Of a stretch of DNA of 34,886 nucleotides, positions 25,022-32,931 are shown one piece after another. The number at the start of each line of letters is the position of its first letter. Within the stretch, counting starts at the first letter, position 1. The notes below the pieces were generated by a model that saw nothing but the letters and a program-made list of their open reading frames with translations, ran no database searches and was not told the origin of the DNA. Source of the DNA: Hydrogenophaga sp. (GTDB lineage: Bacteria; Pseudomonadota; Gammaproteobacteria; Burkholderiales; Burkholderiaceae_C); NCBI GenBank assembly GCA_030653975.1, contig JAURYH010000074.1, positions 1-34,886 of the forward strand, in the 5' to 3' direction. Position numbers and translations under genes: made by a program.

Positions 25022-25167
25022 AAGAAGGGTTCGGGCAACGTGCACGTGTCCCGCACAGGCACGGTGGGCCTGTTCGGCAGGTCTGCGGCACCCTGCCCGC
25101 CAACCAGGTCAGCGCGACGCCCGGTGGCTACAGCGACACGGTCCAGGTCGTGGTGACCTACAACTGA
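25022..25167 (+). pseudogene. remnant of a spore-coat-U (SCPU) domain protein C-terminus
   Basis: The final frame reads GTLPANQVSATPGGYSDTVQVVVTYN and stops at TGA 25165. This matches the typical end of SCPU/Csu-pilin-like domains (PAGxYSDTVxVTVxY). Just upstream, another frame gives HVSRTGTVGLFG, the expected preceding strand, so a frameshifting change lies near 25078-25090. No N-terminal part or signal peptide remains. The last 10 bases overlap the 3' end of galE on the other strand. I read it as decayed DNA of a former pilin-like gene. Confidence 0.5.
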
Positions 25168-26138
25168 ACAGCGCGTCTCTGCTCCCACGCCCAGGCGTGC
25201 CCGATCAGCGTCTCCAGCGCCGCCAACTGCGGCTTCCAGCCCAGTTGCGCCGTCGCGGCGCGTGAATCCGCCACCAGGCGCGCCGGGTCGCCGGCGCGGC
25301 GCTCGGCGTAGACCACCGGGATCTCGCGGCCCGTCACCTCGCGCGCCGTGTCGATCACCTGCTGCACCGAAAACCCGCTGCCGTTGCCCAGGTTGTAGGC
25401 CTGGCTGCCGGCGCCGCCCATCAGGCTCTGCAGCGCCAGCCCGTGCGCCTGGCACAGGTCGTTGATGTGCACGTAGTCGCGGATGCAGGTGCCGTCGGGC
25501 GTGTCGTAGTCGCGGCCGAACACGCTGATGTGCGGCCGCCGGCCCGAAGCCGCCTGCAACACCAGCGGGATCAGGTGCGTCTCCGGCTCGTGGCGCTCGC
25601 CCAGCTGGCCTTCGGGGTCGGCGCCCGCGGCGTTGAAATAGCGCAGGCAGACCGACTTCAGCCCATAGGCCCGGTCGTAGTCCGCCAGCGCCTGCTCCAC
25701 CATCAGCTTCGTGCGGCCATACGGGTTGATCGGCTGCAGCCGGTGCTGTTCGTCGATGGTGTCGCTCTGCGGCTCGCCAAAGATCGCCGCCGTTGACGAA
25801 AAGATGAACCGCTTCACCCCCGCCGCCACCATCGCGTCCAGCAGGTTCAGCGTGTTCACCACGTTGTTCTGGTAGTACTTCGCCGGCGCCACCACCGACT
25901 CGCCCACCTGGATGAACGAGGCGAAGTGCATCACCGCGTCAAACCCGCCCTCGGCCAGCAGCCGGTCGAGCAGCGCACGGTCGGCGATGTCACCCTGCAC
26001 GAATTCGCCGTGCAACACCGCATCGCGGTGCCCGCCCGACAGGTTGTCCAGCGTCGTCACCGCGCTGCCCGCCAGGCCCAGGTGCTTCACCATGTGCGAG
26101 CCGATGTAGCCCGCGCCGCCCACCACCAGAATCTTCAT
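25158..26138 (-). CDS. galE: UDP-glucose 4-epimerase
   Basis: This 326-residue cytosolic enzyme interconverts UDP-glucose and UDP-galactose. It is an extended SDR with the NAD motif GGAGYIG at 7-13, an active-site Ser115-Thr116 in FIFSSTAAIFGEP, and YGRTK with Tyr140 and Lys144. LRYFNAAGADPEG and a late GDPARLVADS confirm the GalE group. ATG 26138 is preceded by GGAGG at a good distance. It lies downstream of the exopolysaccharide genes but behind a terminator, with its own candidate promoter. It likely supplies sugar nucleotide for the polymer. The 3' end overlaps the SCPU remnant. Confidence 0.95.
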   Translation of the reverse strand: MKILVVGGAGYIGSHMVKHLGLAGSAVTTLDNLSGGHRDAVLHGEFVQGDIADRALLDRLLAEGGFDAVMHFASFIQVGESVVAPAKYYQNNVVNTLNLLDAMVAAGVKRFIFSSTAAIFGEPQSDTIDEQHRLQPINPYGRTKLMVEQALADYDRAYGLKSVCLRYFNAAGADPEGQLGERHEPETHLIPLVLQAASGRRPHISVFGRDYDTPDGTCIRDYVHINDLCQAHGLALQSLMGGAGSQAYNLGNGSGFSVQQVIDTAREVTGREIPVVYAERRAGDPARLVADSRAATAQLGWKPQLAALETLIGHAWAWEQRRAVQL

Positions 26139-26178
26139 GTTGTCCTCCGCCTGTTCGCTGTTGTTGAAGCAAGTGCCC

Positions 26179-26209
26179 ATTGTTGATTTTTCAAAGGTTC
26201 ACCCGTCAA
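26179..26209 (-). promoter_or_regulatory. candidate galE promoter
   Basis: Minus-strand TTGACG (26209-26204) is a good -35. The best -10 is AACAAT (26184-26179) at a 19-base spacing, or a poorer TCAACA at 17 bases. The TTGACGGGT context is identical to that of the FecR-like gene promoter. Confidence 0.35.
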
Positions 26210-26250
26210 GACGAGCGGGTAGACCAGCGGATCCGCGCAACGGCAGACGC

Positions 26251-26272
26251 AAAAAAAGCCCCGAAGGGCTTT
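26251..26272 (-). terminator. rho-independent terminator after the FecR-like gene
   Basis: On the minus strand AAAGCCC-TTCG-GGGCTTT forms a perfect 7-bp stem with a UUCG loop, followed by a T-run. It lies about 20 bases past the stop of the small secreted protein gene and separates it from galE. Confidence 0.9.
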
Positions 26273-26292
26273 ATTTGATTTCGCGGCCGGGA

Positions 26293-26757
26293 TCAGCTGC
26301 GGCTGATCGGGGGGCGTGCGGGCGGGCGGACCACCACGGGCGGGGTCTGCACGGGCGGGGTCACCGTGGGGGGGGTGTTGTTCTTGCGGTTCTGGTGAAC
26401 GTTGTAGGCCACCGCCAGGCCAATGCCGGCGCCGATACCGATGTTGACGGGGGTGAAGATGCCGCCGGAACCTTGCTGGGCCAAAACGAAGGCACGGCAT
26501 GCGTCTTCATTTGCCGAAATCGACTGGCCGCCCGACAGGTTGGCCACGCAACCGCTGGCGAACGTGACGGTCGCTTTGCCGTTGGCTGTGGCCAAGACGC
26601 GTGCGTCAGAGGCCAGGGGCATGTTGGGTGTGGCGTTGACCAACTGGTTGCCGGAGGACACTGTGACCAAGCCTTCAACTGCGGTGATCGTTGCGGCCTG
26701 GGCGAAGGCAGAACCGGCGGCGGCCGTCAGGGCCAGGGCGATAGCGAGTTGTTTCAT
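26293..26757 (-). CDS. small secreted FecR-like protein with proline-rich tail
   Basis: This 154-residue protein starts with a Sec signal (MKQLAIALALTAAAGSAFAQA). A beta-rich segment resembling a FecR domain follows (about 23-90: ITAVEGLVTVSSGNQLVNA and NGKATVTFASGCVANLSGGQSI), with Cys70 and Cys87 able to pair. A glycine-rich hydrophobic stretch (104-120) and a basic, Pro/Val-rich tail end it. The tail may anchor in the membrane or bind polymer. GGAGG stands before the ATG, and the gene has its own promoter and terminator, so it is a single-gene unit inside the polysaccharide locus. Exact function is unknown. Confidence 0.8.
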   Translation of the reverse strand: MKQLAIALALTAAAGSAFAQAATITAVEGLVTVSSGNQLVNATPNMPLASDARVLATANGKATVTFASGCVANLSGGQSISANEDACRAFVLAQQGSGGIFTPVNIGIGAGIGLAVAYNVHQNRKNNTPPTVTPPVQTPPVVVRPPARPPISRS

Positions 26758-26782
26758 GAAAAATTCCTCCAGATTTGAATCG

Positions 26783-26811
26783 ATGGTACGGGGGGTGGTG
26801 TGACCCGTCAA
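26783..26811 (-). promoter_or_regulatory. promoter of the FecR-like gene
   Basis: Minus-strand TTGACG (26811-26806), a 17-base spacer and TACCAT (26788-26783) fit a sigma70 promoter well. The start would lie near 26776, a short distance before the ribosome-binding site. Confidence 0.65.
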
Positions 26812-26823
26812 CCTTGTTGACGG
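26805..26823. promoter_or_regulatory. inverted repeat over the -35 box
   Basis: CCGTCAAC-CTT-GTTGACGG is a perfect 8-bp inverted repeat covering the -35 hexamer of the FecR-like gene promoter. It could be an operator. No T-run follows on the minus strand, so it is not the terminator of the upstream phosphatase gene. Confidence 0.5.
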
Positions 26824-26878
26824 AAGAAATCCAGTGTTTTCAATGGTTTGTATCGATCTGGTGCAGTGAAATGGCGTT

Positions 26879-27676
26879 TCAGGGCGTCCAGCCCAGCCGG
26901 GAGAGCCAATTCGCCATCCTGGACGGCCGGGCCGCCTCCTTTTTGGGCAGGCCAAATCCCTGGGGCGCGAGGTTCTGGAGCACCGCGCGCGGCCGTTCGA
27001 TCACCATGCGCCCGGCTTCCGCGTCGCCCACCAGGCGCCGCGCCACCGCCAGGCCTTCGCTCAGCCGCGGCAGCCGCCGCCCGGTGGAATGCGCGTCGGT
27101 CGCCAGGATGTGGGTGTGGCCCTCGCCGACGAAGCGCTCGCCCCAGTACTGCGCGCGCTTGCCGAACATGCCCGTCAGCGCCCCGGCCGTCACCTGCATC
27201 CAGGCGCCTTGTTCGATCAGCCGCTGGAACACCGGGTAGTGGCTCTCCACCCAGGTCAGCCGCTCCGGGTGCGTGATGATCGGCGTGTAGCCCGAGGCGA
27301 TCAGGTTGAACACCGAGTCCTCCAGCCGCGGCGGTGGCGTGGTGTGCGAAGGCTCCAGCAGGAAATAGCGCGAGCGGTTGAGCGTCGGCACGCGCCCGGC
27401 CTTCAGCCCGTCGAGCAGCCCCGGCACCAGGTGCACGTCGGCCCCCACGACCAGCTTGAGCGGGATGCCGGCGCGGTCCAGCTCGGCCTGCAGGACCTTG
27501 CGCGCCAGCGCGATGCCCGGGCCGTCGTTCATGTACATGCCGGGGTAGATGTGCGGCGTGCAGGCCATGGTGTGGATGCCGTCGGCCACGGCGATGCGCG
27601 CCATCTCCAGCGACTCGTCGAGCGTCTTGGCCCCGTCGTCGATGCCCGGCAGGATGTGGCTGTGCAAATCGATCAT
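26879..27676 (-). CDS. CpsB/CapC-type tyrosine-protein phosphatase (PHP family)
   Basis: This 265-residue protein has the PHP metal-binding start MIDLHSHILPGIDDGAKT (His5, His7), then ACTPHIYPG, GADVHLVPGL, ITHPERL and ILATDAHSTGRR, supplying the other metal ligands. Members dephosphorylate BY-type tyrosine kinases and so reset polymer synthesis; the Wzc-type kinase in the same cluster is the obvious partner. The ATG overlaps the TGA of the upstream gene (ATGA). The C-terminus extends past the usual end with a basic tail. Confidence 0.9.
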   Translation of the reverse strand: MIDLHSHILPGIDDGAKTLDESLEMARIAVADGIHTMACTPHIYPGMYMNDGPGIALARKVLQAELDRAGIPLKLVVGADVHLVPGLLDGLKAGRVPTLNRSRYFLLEPSHTTPPPRLEDSVFNLIASGYTPIITHPERLTWVESHYPVFQRLIEQGAWMQVTAGALTGMFGKRAQYWGERFVGEGHTHILATDAHSTGRRLPRLSEGLAVARRLVGDAEAGRMVIERPRAVLQNLAPQGFGLPKKEAARPSRMANWLSRLGWTP

Positions 27677-28938
27677 GGCTGGGTGGTTCCTTGTGGCGCG
27701 GCTTCCTGCACCAGCGTGAAGCGGTCGAACAGCACCTCGCCGCGCAGGCCGGTCCGGGCTTCGTAGGGCGCCTGGGTCTGCAGCGCGAGCGCCACACCCA
27801 GGCCGCAGTCGGCCGGCACCTCCAGGCGCACGCCCGTCGTTTGCCAGGCGCCCCCGGTGGTTTTCAGGGCCGGCGTGCGCGCCAGTTCGCGCCCGCCGGT
27901 GGCGCAGCTGAAGACCCAGCTCAGGCCCTCGTTGCTGCGCAGGTCGCCCGACTGGTATTCACCCGAGAAGCGGTAATGGCCCGGCGGCAGCAGCAGGTGC
28001 TGGCGCAGCAGCGGGATTTTCATCGCCCGCCCGGTGAAGACCACCCGCAGCACCTGGCCGCGTTCGCGCCAGCCCGCCAGCTCCACGCGGGCGCCGCCAC
28101 GGTGCATGTCGCGCTCGATCACCTCCCAGTCAAAGCCCCCGGCCACGAAGGCCTGCTCAAAATCGCCGTTGAACAGCAGGCCTAGCGGCCGCTTCCACAG
28201 CTGCAGCCAGACCGCGTGCGCCTCCAGCCACTGGCCCTCCGCCTTCAGCTGGCGGATCACGAACAGCCCCAGCGGCGCCGGCAGGCCCGGCCCGGCGGTC
28301 ACCACCTGGCTCACCAGCGGCATCGCGCTCGCCAGCGGCAGCTTCGCCCCCGGCATCGCCCGCAACACCCGGTCCAGCCAGCCCGGATCGGCCTGCACCG
28401 ACGCCAGCAGCGCCGCCTGCAAGCCGGTTTGCGCCGGCTGCTGCGCCGCCTGCGCCACCAGCATCGCCAGCACGCGCGTGGCCTCGGCGTCGTGGTGCTG
28501 GCGCGAGAGGCGCGTCAGCTTGTCGAGCGCGTCGGGCCAGCGCTGCGCCGTCAGCGCGTCGTTCGCCTGCAGCTGCAGCACCGTCGTGTCCTGCGGCGCC
28601 GCCCGGCCCGCCGCCGCCAGCAGCGCCGCCGCATCCAGGCCCGCCCCCGTTTCCGGCTGGTGAGCCCGCATCGCCAGTTCCACCAGCGCCTGCGAATCGC
28701 CCGGGTTGCCCGCCAGCCGCTCCTGCAGCCGCGCCACGCGCTCCGCCGGCGTGCGGCCGTTGATGTCGTCGCACACCGGCAGGTTCGGCCACTCGTTCTT
28801 CCAGCACGACATCGTGATGTTCACGTCCCAGGCCTTCCAGCCCAGCCACAGCGCCGCCACCACCAGCAGCGCAAACACGCCCGCGCGCGCGGGCGTCCAG
28901 CCCGTTGCCCGCGCGGGGGCTGCCAGCGCCGCCGTCAT
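27673..28938 (-). CDS. membrane-anchored TPR-like protein of the polysaccharide locus
   Basis: This 421-residue protein has one N-terminal membrane helix (about 19-36). A helical, TPR-like part (LQERLAGNPGDSQALVELAMRAHQ onward) follows. Its C-terminal beta-rich part (FNGDFEQAFVAGGFDWEV, LPPGHYRFSGEYQS, LRGEVLFDRFTLV) resembles a carbohydrate-binding jelly-roll. It is probably a periplasmic scaffold that touches the polymer; this is inference from layout. ATG 28938 overlaps the stop of the J-domain gene, and its own stop overlaps the phosphatase start. No established gene name is recognised. Confidence 0.75.
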   Translation of the reverse strand: MTAALAAPARATGWTPARAGVFALLVVAALWLGWKAWDVNITMSCWKNEWPNLPVCDDINGRTPAERVARLQERLAGNPGDSQALVELAMRAHQPETGAGLDAAALLAAAGRAAPQDTTVLQLQANDALTAQRWPDALDKLTRLSRQHHDAEATRVLAMLVAQAAQQPAQTGLQAALLASVQADPGWLDRVLRAMPGAKLPLASAMPLVSQVVTAGPGLPAPLGLFVIRQLKAEGQWLEAHAVWLQLWKRPLGLLFNGDFEQAFVAGGFDWEVIERDMHRGGARVELAGWRERGQVLRVVFTGRAMKIPLLRQHLLLPPGHYRFSGEYQSGDLRSNEGLSWVFSCATGGRELARTPALKTTGGAWQTTGVRLEVPADCGLGVALALQTQAPYEARTGLRGEVLFDRFTLVQEAAPQGTTQP

Positions 28939-30566
28939 TGGAGTTTCCCCGCCACCAGTTGCGTCAGCACCGGTTGCCCGTCCTGCGGCTGGAAAAACGC
29001 GCGCAGGTGCAGGTCGCGCACGTGCGCCTCGTTGTTCGTGTCCAGCGTGTGCAGCTCGATCACGCCGTCCACCACCAGCTGCGCCCCCTGCGCCCGCGAG
29101 CGGAAGCGCACATTGCCCAGCTGCGTCACCCGCTGGCCCGCCAGCAGCTGGTTGAACTGGCCCACGAAACGGCCCGTGTCCGGGTGGGCGCGAAAGCCGC
29201 TGTGGATCCACTGCACCAGGTTCTCGCCGCGCCCGCTCGGCAGGCTCGTCACCAGGCCGGAGAGCGCCGGCTGCACCTGCGCCAGTGTCGGCGCCTGCGG
29301 CGCGGGCGCCGTCTCCGCGGCAGCCGCCTGGGCCGGGGCTTCGGCCGCGGCTGGCGGTGGGGACAGTGCCATGGTCACCAACGCCGGCGCAGGTGCAGGT
29401 GCAGGTGCAGGTGCAGGTGCAGGTGCAGGTGCAGGTGCAGGTGCAGGTGCAGGTGCAGGTGCTGGTGCAGATGCCGCCACCGCGTTCATGGCCCGGGCGC
29501 GCAGATGGGTGTCCACCACCTGGCTGAAATCGTTGCTGTCCCTGGCGACCGACTCCACGGCGAGCGGGGGCGGGGCCGGAGCAGCGGCCGGGGCTGGCCT
29601 GTCGCGACTGCGGCGCGGCGGCGCAGGCGGCGGCGCCGGCACGGGCTCAGCCGCGGCCAGGGTGGCCACCGCAGGCGCCGCAGCAGGCGCCGAAGCAGAT
29701 ACCGGAACAGGCGCACCAGCAGGCGCCAAAGCCGCCGCGTCGTCGAGCCCGCCAGCCGCCACCGCCACCGTGATCTCCGCCCCCGGCGCCTGTGCCATCG
29801 CCAGATCCGCCGCAGTCGCAGTCTCCAGCGCCGGCACCGGCACCGGCAGGCGCACGGGGGGGATCTTGCGCACCGTCAGCGAACCGCTGTCGCCCGTGGT
29901 GTTGTTCAGCAGCAGCGCCACCGCTGCGCCCAGCGCGCCCAGCGACACCAGCGCGATCTTCAGGCCGCTCGGCACGCGCTCGTGCCAGGGTCGGGCGTCC
30001 GCCGGGCGGGTTTCTTTCTTCAGCCGCCGCGGCGTCACGCCCGGGCGCAGCGCCACCGGGCGTTGCGGGGCCGGCGCTGCGGCGGCCGGGGCCGCGGGCA
30101 TCGCGGGCGCCAGCGTGGCGTTGTAGTCCGCCCGCAGTCCGGGCGAGCTCAAGACATCGTTCGCCCGGTTGATGCGCGTGGCCGCGTCGGCCGGCCAGGC
30201 CTCGTCGCGGCCGGCGGCAAAGTCCGGGTGCGTCAGGCGGATCATCAGCCGGTAGTGCTCGCGCAGTTCGGCCGCGTCGCAGCCCGGCACCAGCCCCAGC
30301 AGCGTGTAGTGGTCCACGCCCGGGCGCAGCAGCACCGTGCGCACAAAAAAACGCGCCGCCTGGCGCAGCGCGTCGGCGCGCGCCGGGTCCTGCTCCAGGT
30401 CGGCCAGCCCCTCCACCGAGCGGCCCCCCGCCAGCTGCAACACCGCCCGCGCGTGGTCAAACAGCGGGCGCGGCTCGCGCAGCACCACCGGGTAACGCCC
30501 GGGCGAGCGCTCGAAGTCGAGCAGGGCGGGCAGCAGGCTGGCCCAGTCGGGGGAAGTGGCGGGCAT
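28935..30566 (-). CDS. membrane-anchored J-domain protein
   Basis: This 543-residue protein has a helical N-terminus and a J domain (about 84-150) with the HPD motif at 113-115 (RLTHPDF). It has one membrane helix (201-220, GLKIALVSLGALGAAVALLL). A long Ala/Pro-rich linker follows, including a pure Ala-Pro repeat near residues 369-393. A folded C-terminal domain of about 110 residues (LVQWIHSGFRAHPDTGRFVGQFNQLL to LVAGKLQ) resembles an NTF2-like fold but is unassigned. With the J domain cytoplasmic, the C-terminus would be periplasmic. It would recruit DnaK to the export machinery; this is inference. It starts 15 bases after the Wzc-type gene. Confidence 0.85.
   Translation of the reverse strand: MPATSPDWASLLPALLDFERSPGRYPVVLREPRPLFDHARAVLQLAGGRSVEGLADLEQDPARADALRQAARFFVRTVLLRPGVDHYTLLGLVPGCDAAELREHYRLMIRLTHPDFAAGRDEAWPADAATRINRANDVLSSPGLRADYNATLAPAMPAAPAAAAPAPQRPVALRPGVTPRRLKKETRPADARPWHERVPSGLKIALVSLGALGAAVALLLNNTTGDSGSLTVRKIPPVRLPVPVPALETATAADLAMAQAPGAEITVAVAAGGLDDAAALAPAGAPVPVSASAPAAAPAVATLAAAEPVPAPPPAPPRRSRDRPAPAAAPAPPPLAVESVARDSNDFSQVVDTHLRARAMNAVAASAPAPAPAPAPAPAPAPAPAPAPAPAPAPALVTMALSPPPAAAEAPAQAAAAETAPAPQAPTLAQVQPALSGLVTSLPSGRGENLVQWIHSGFRAHPDTGRFVGQFNQLLAGQRVTQLGNVRFRSRAQGAQLVVDGVIELHTLDTNNEAHVRDLHLRAFFQPQDGQPVLTQLVAGKLQ
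29389..29460. repeat. 12-copy GCAGGT hexanucleotide tandem repeat
   Basis: Twelve perfect copies of GCAGGT (72 bases) are followed by two imperfect ones (GCTGGT, GCAGAT). On the minus strand they encode alternating Ala and Pro in the J-domain protein linker. Gain or loss of units keeps the frame. Confidence 0.97.
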
Positions 30567-30581
30567 GGGGCGTTCGGGCGG

Positions 30582-32915
30582 TCAGGCGGTCCGGGGCTTC
30601 GCGACGGCCGGCGTGGCCGGGCGCGGGATGTGCTCGTCGCCATAGCCGTAATACGACTCGTAGGCGTAGTCGCTGCTGTGCTCGTTGCGCGCGTGCGTCA
30701 GCACCACACCCATCGGCGCAATGCCCGCGTTGCGCAGCCGGCGCATGGCGTCCTTGATGCTGTCTTTTTTGGTGCCCGAGGCCTTCACGGCAAACACCAC
30801 GTGTTGAATCTGGTTGCCCAGCACGATCGCGTCCGAGATGCCCAGCAGCGGCGACCCGTCGATGATCACCTGCGAGAAACCCAGCTCCTGCGCCTTGTCC
30901 AGCAGCAGGCCCAGCCTGGGGCCCATCAGCAGCTCCACCGGGTCGGGCGGCGTCGGGCCGGCCAGCATCACGCTCAGGTTCGGAATCTGCGTCCGCTGGA
31001 TCAGCAGCTCGCTGCCGCGGTCGCCCGAGAGCAGGTTCGACAGGCCGCGCTCGTTGGGCAGCTTCAGCGCCTTGTGCACCGCGCTCTTGCGCATGTCGGC
31101 GTCGATCAGCAGCACCCGCTGGCCCAGCTGCGCGAAGTTGATCGCCAGCGCGATCGCCGTGGTGGTCTTGCCCTCGCCCTTGCCGCAGCTCGTCACCATG
31201 AAGCGCCTGGGCGCGCCATCGGCGGTTGAAAACTGCAGCGCCGTGCGCATCGAGCGGTAGGCCTCGGAGAAGGCGCTGCGCGGGTCGCTGTGCGTCAGCA
31301 GCGCTATCGCCGCGTCGCTGCCCTTTTCGGTCCTGGTCAGCGGAATCAGGCCCAGCAGCGGCATGCCAAAGGTGGGCTCGATCTCGTCCGCGTGTTTGAT
31401 CGAATCGTCCATCTGCTCGCGCAGCAGCGCCGCCAGCATGCCCAGCAACAACCCCAGCACCATGCCCAGCCCCAGGTTGACCAGCGGCTTGGGCTTGAAA
31501 GGGAACAGCGGGGCCGAAGCCTCGTCGACGATGCTCACGTTGTTGGTCGTGATGCCCGCCGTCACGCTCACCTCTTTCAGCCGCTGCAACAGGCTGTCGT
31601 AGACGCCGCGGTTGGAGTCCAGCTCGCGCTGCAGCAGGTTCATGTCAACGCTGCGGTCTTGCACGCTCAGCACCTCGCTGCGCGTGCTGGCCACGCGGGC
31701 CTTGAGCAGCTCTTCCTGCTGCTTCGCCACTTCGTACTGCCCCTTGATGCTGTCGATGATGTTGTTCACCTCGGCTTTGATGCGGTTGTTCACCTCGTTG
31801 ATCTGCGCGCGCGACTGCACCATGAGGGGGAAGTCGGGCTTGTAGATGGCCAGGTTCTTGGCGTACTCGGACTCCAGCCGCGCCCGTTGTCCCTTGTAGG
31901 TCTGGATCGCCTCGTTCTCCAGCGCCTGGGGCGCGCTCTCGGGGTTGTTTTTCACCTCGTTGTACAAGGCCTCGGCCTTGATGCGGTCTTGCTGCACCTT
32001 GCCCAGCGCCGCCGAAAAGTCCACAAAGGTCTGCGTGGCCGCGCTGCCCTTGTCGCCCAGGTTCAGGATTTCATTTTTTTTCGCGTACTCGTTGATCACG
32101 CGTTCGCTCTCTTCGAGCTTGGCCTTGGTCTGCTTGATCTGGTCTTCCAGGAACTGGCGTGCGTACACCGACGAATCCACCTTGCGCTCCAGGTTGCTGG
32201 CGATGAAGGCCTTGGCCATGGTGTTGGCGATGCGCGCGGCCAGGTCGGCGTTGCTGTTGACCACCTGCAGTTCCACCAGGCGCGAATTGCGAACGGGAAC
32301 GATGGCCACCGAGCCCTGAAATTGCCGCACGGTTTGCTCGCGGCTGAGCACCTGTCTGTCGTTCACCGAGGGGTTGAAGAGTGTGCTCAGGTTGCGGGCC
32401 AACTGGTCCACAAAGCCGGGCGCTTCTGCGCTTTGTTCCTCGCCGGGCAGGGCGGTGGCAGCGTTTGCCACTGGGAGTTCGGTGACCGCGTCGGGTCTGT
32501 ACAGGCCCATCTCGTCGATCACGCGCTCGGCCAGGCTGCGGCTCTTGAGCAGTTCGATCTGCGTATTGAACAGCTGCTGTTCAGCGCCCGAGGGTTCAAG
32601 CTCCACCTCGGCGTTGAAGCCCACCACCTTCTGCGCCGTGCGGTCGATCTGCAGCAGGGCCTTGGCCTGGTATTGCGGCGTGATGCGCAGCGTGTAGACC
32701 ACGGCGGCCAGGGTGCACAGGCCGGCGATGCCCAGGATCATCCATTTGTGCTTCAGCAGCGTGCGCAAGATCGCCTTGAGGTCGATCGAGTCATCGGCCT
32801 GGGCGTCGGCTTCCTGTTGCTGCAGCAAGAGCTGGGTTTGCAGCGCGCCACTCTGGCGCAGCGCCAGTGCGCCCTGGGGCGGGGGAATGAAAGGCAGTTG
32901 TTCGGGTGAAGACAT
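30582..32915 (-). CDS. wzc: Wzc-type polysaccharide co-polymerase and BY tyrosine autokinase
   Basis: This 777-residue inner-membrane protein controls polymer length and export. It has a Wzz domain between membrane helices at about 58-76 and near 480-500. A long periplasmic coiled coil has LEDQIKQTKAKLEESERVINEYAKK. The cytoplasmic kinase domain has Walker A SCGKGEGKTT with Lys583, Walker A' LLIDADMRK (602-610) and VIIDGSP (Asp686). The Walker A lacks the proline often found there. The C-terminal tail has five tyrosines (750, 752, 755, 756, 758) for autophosphorylation. A CpsB-type phosphatase is in the same cluster. It starts 16 bases after the Wza-type gene. Confidence 0.94.
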   Translation of the reverse strand: MSSPEQLPFIPPPQGALALRQSGALQTQLLLQQQEADAQADDSIDLKAILRTLLKHKWMILGIAGLCTLAAVVYTLRITPQYQAKALLQIDRTAQKVVGFNAEVELEPSGAEQQLFNTQIELLKSRSLAERVIDEMGLYRPDAVTELPVANAATALPGEEQSAEAPGFVDQLARNLSTLFNPSVNDRQVLSREQTVRQFQGSVAIVPVRNSRLVELQVVNSNADLAARIANTMAKAFIASNLERKVDSSVYARQFLEDQIKQTKAKLEESERVINEYAKKNEILNLGDKGSAATQTFVDFSAALGKVQQDRIKAEALYNEVKNNPESAPQALENEAIQTYKGQRARLESEYAKNLAIYKPDFPLMVQSRAQINEVNNRIKAEVNNIIDSIKGQYEVAKQQEELLKARVASTRSEVLSVQDRSVDMNLLQRELDSNRGVYDSLLQRLKEVSVTAGITTNNVSIVDEASAPLFPFKPKPLVNLGLGMVLGLLLGMLAALLREQMDDSIKHADEIEPTFGMPLLGLIPLTRTEKGSDAAIALLTHSDPRSAFSEAYRSMRTALQFSTADGAPRRFMVTSCGKGEGKTTTAIALAINFAQLGQRVLLIDADMRKSAVHKALKLPNERGLSNLLSGDRGSELLIQRTQIPNLSVMLAGPTPPDPVELLMGPRLGLLLDKAQELGFSQVIIDGSPLLGISDAIVLGNQIQHVVFAVKASGTKKDSIKDAMRRLRNAGIAPMGVVLTHARNEHSSDYAYESYYGYGDEHIPRPATPAVAKPRTA

Positions 32916-32931
32916 GGGTTGTCCGCCGCGT

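Noticed and set aside
29389..29472. Tandem repeat considered as a CRISPR array or plasmid iteron set
   Set aside because: Units are only 6 bases with no spacers, and they lie within a coding frame giving Ala-Pro repeats.
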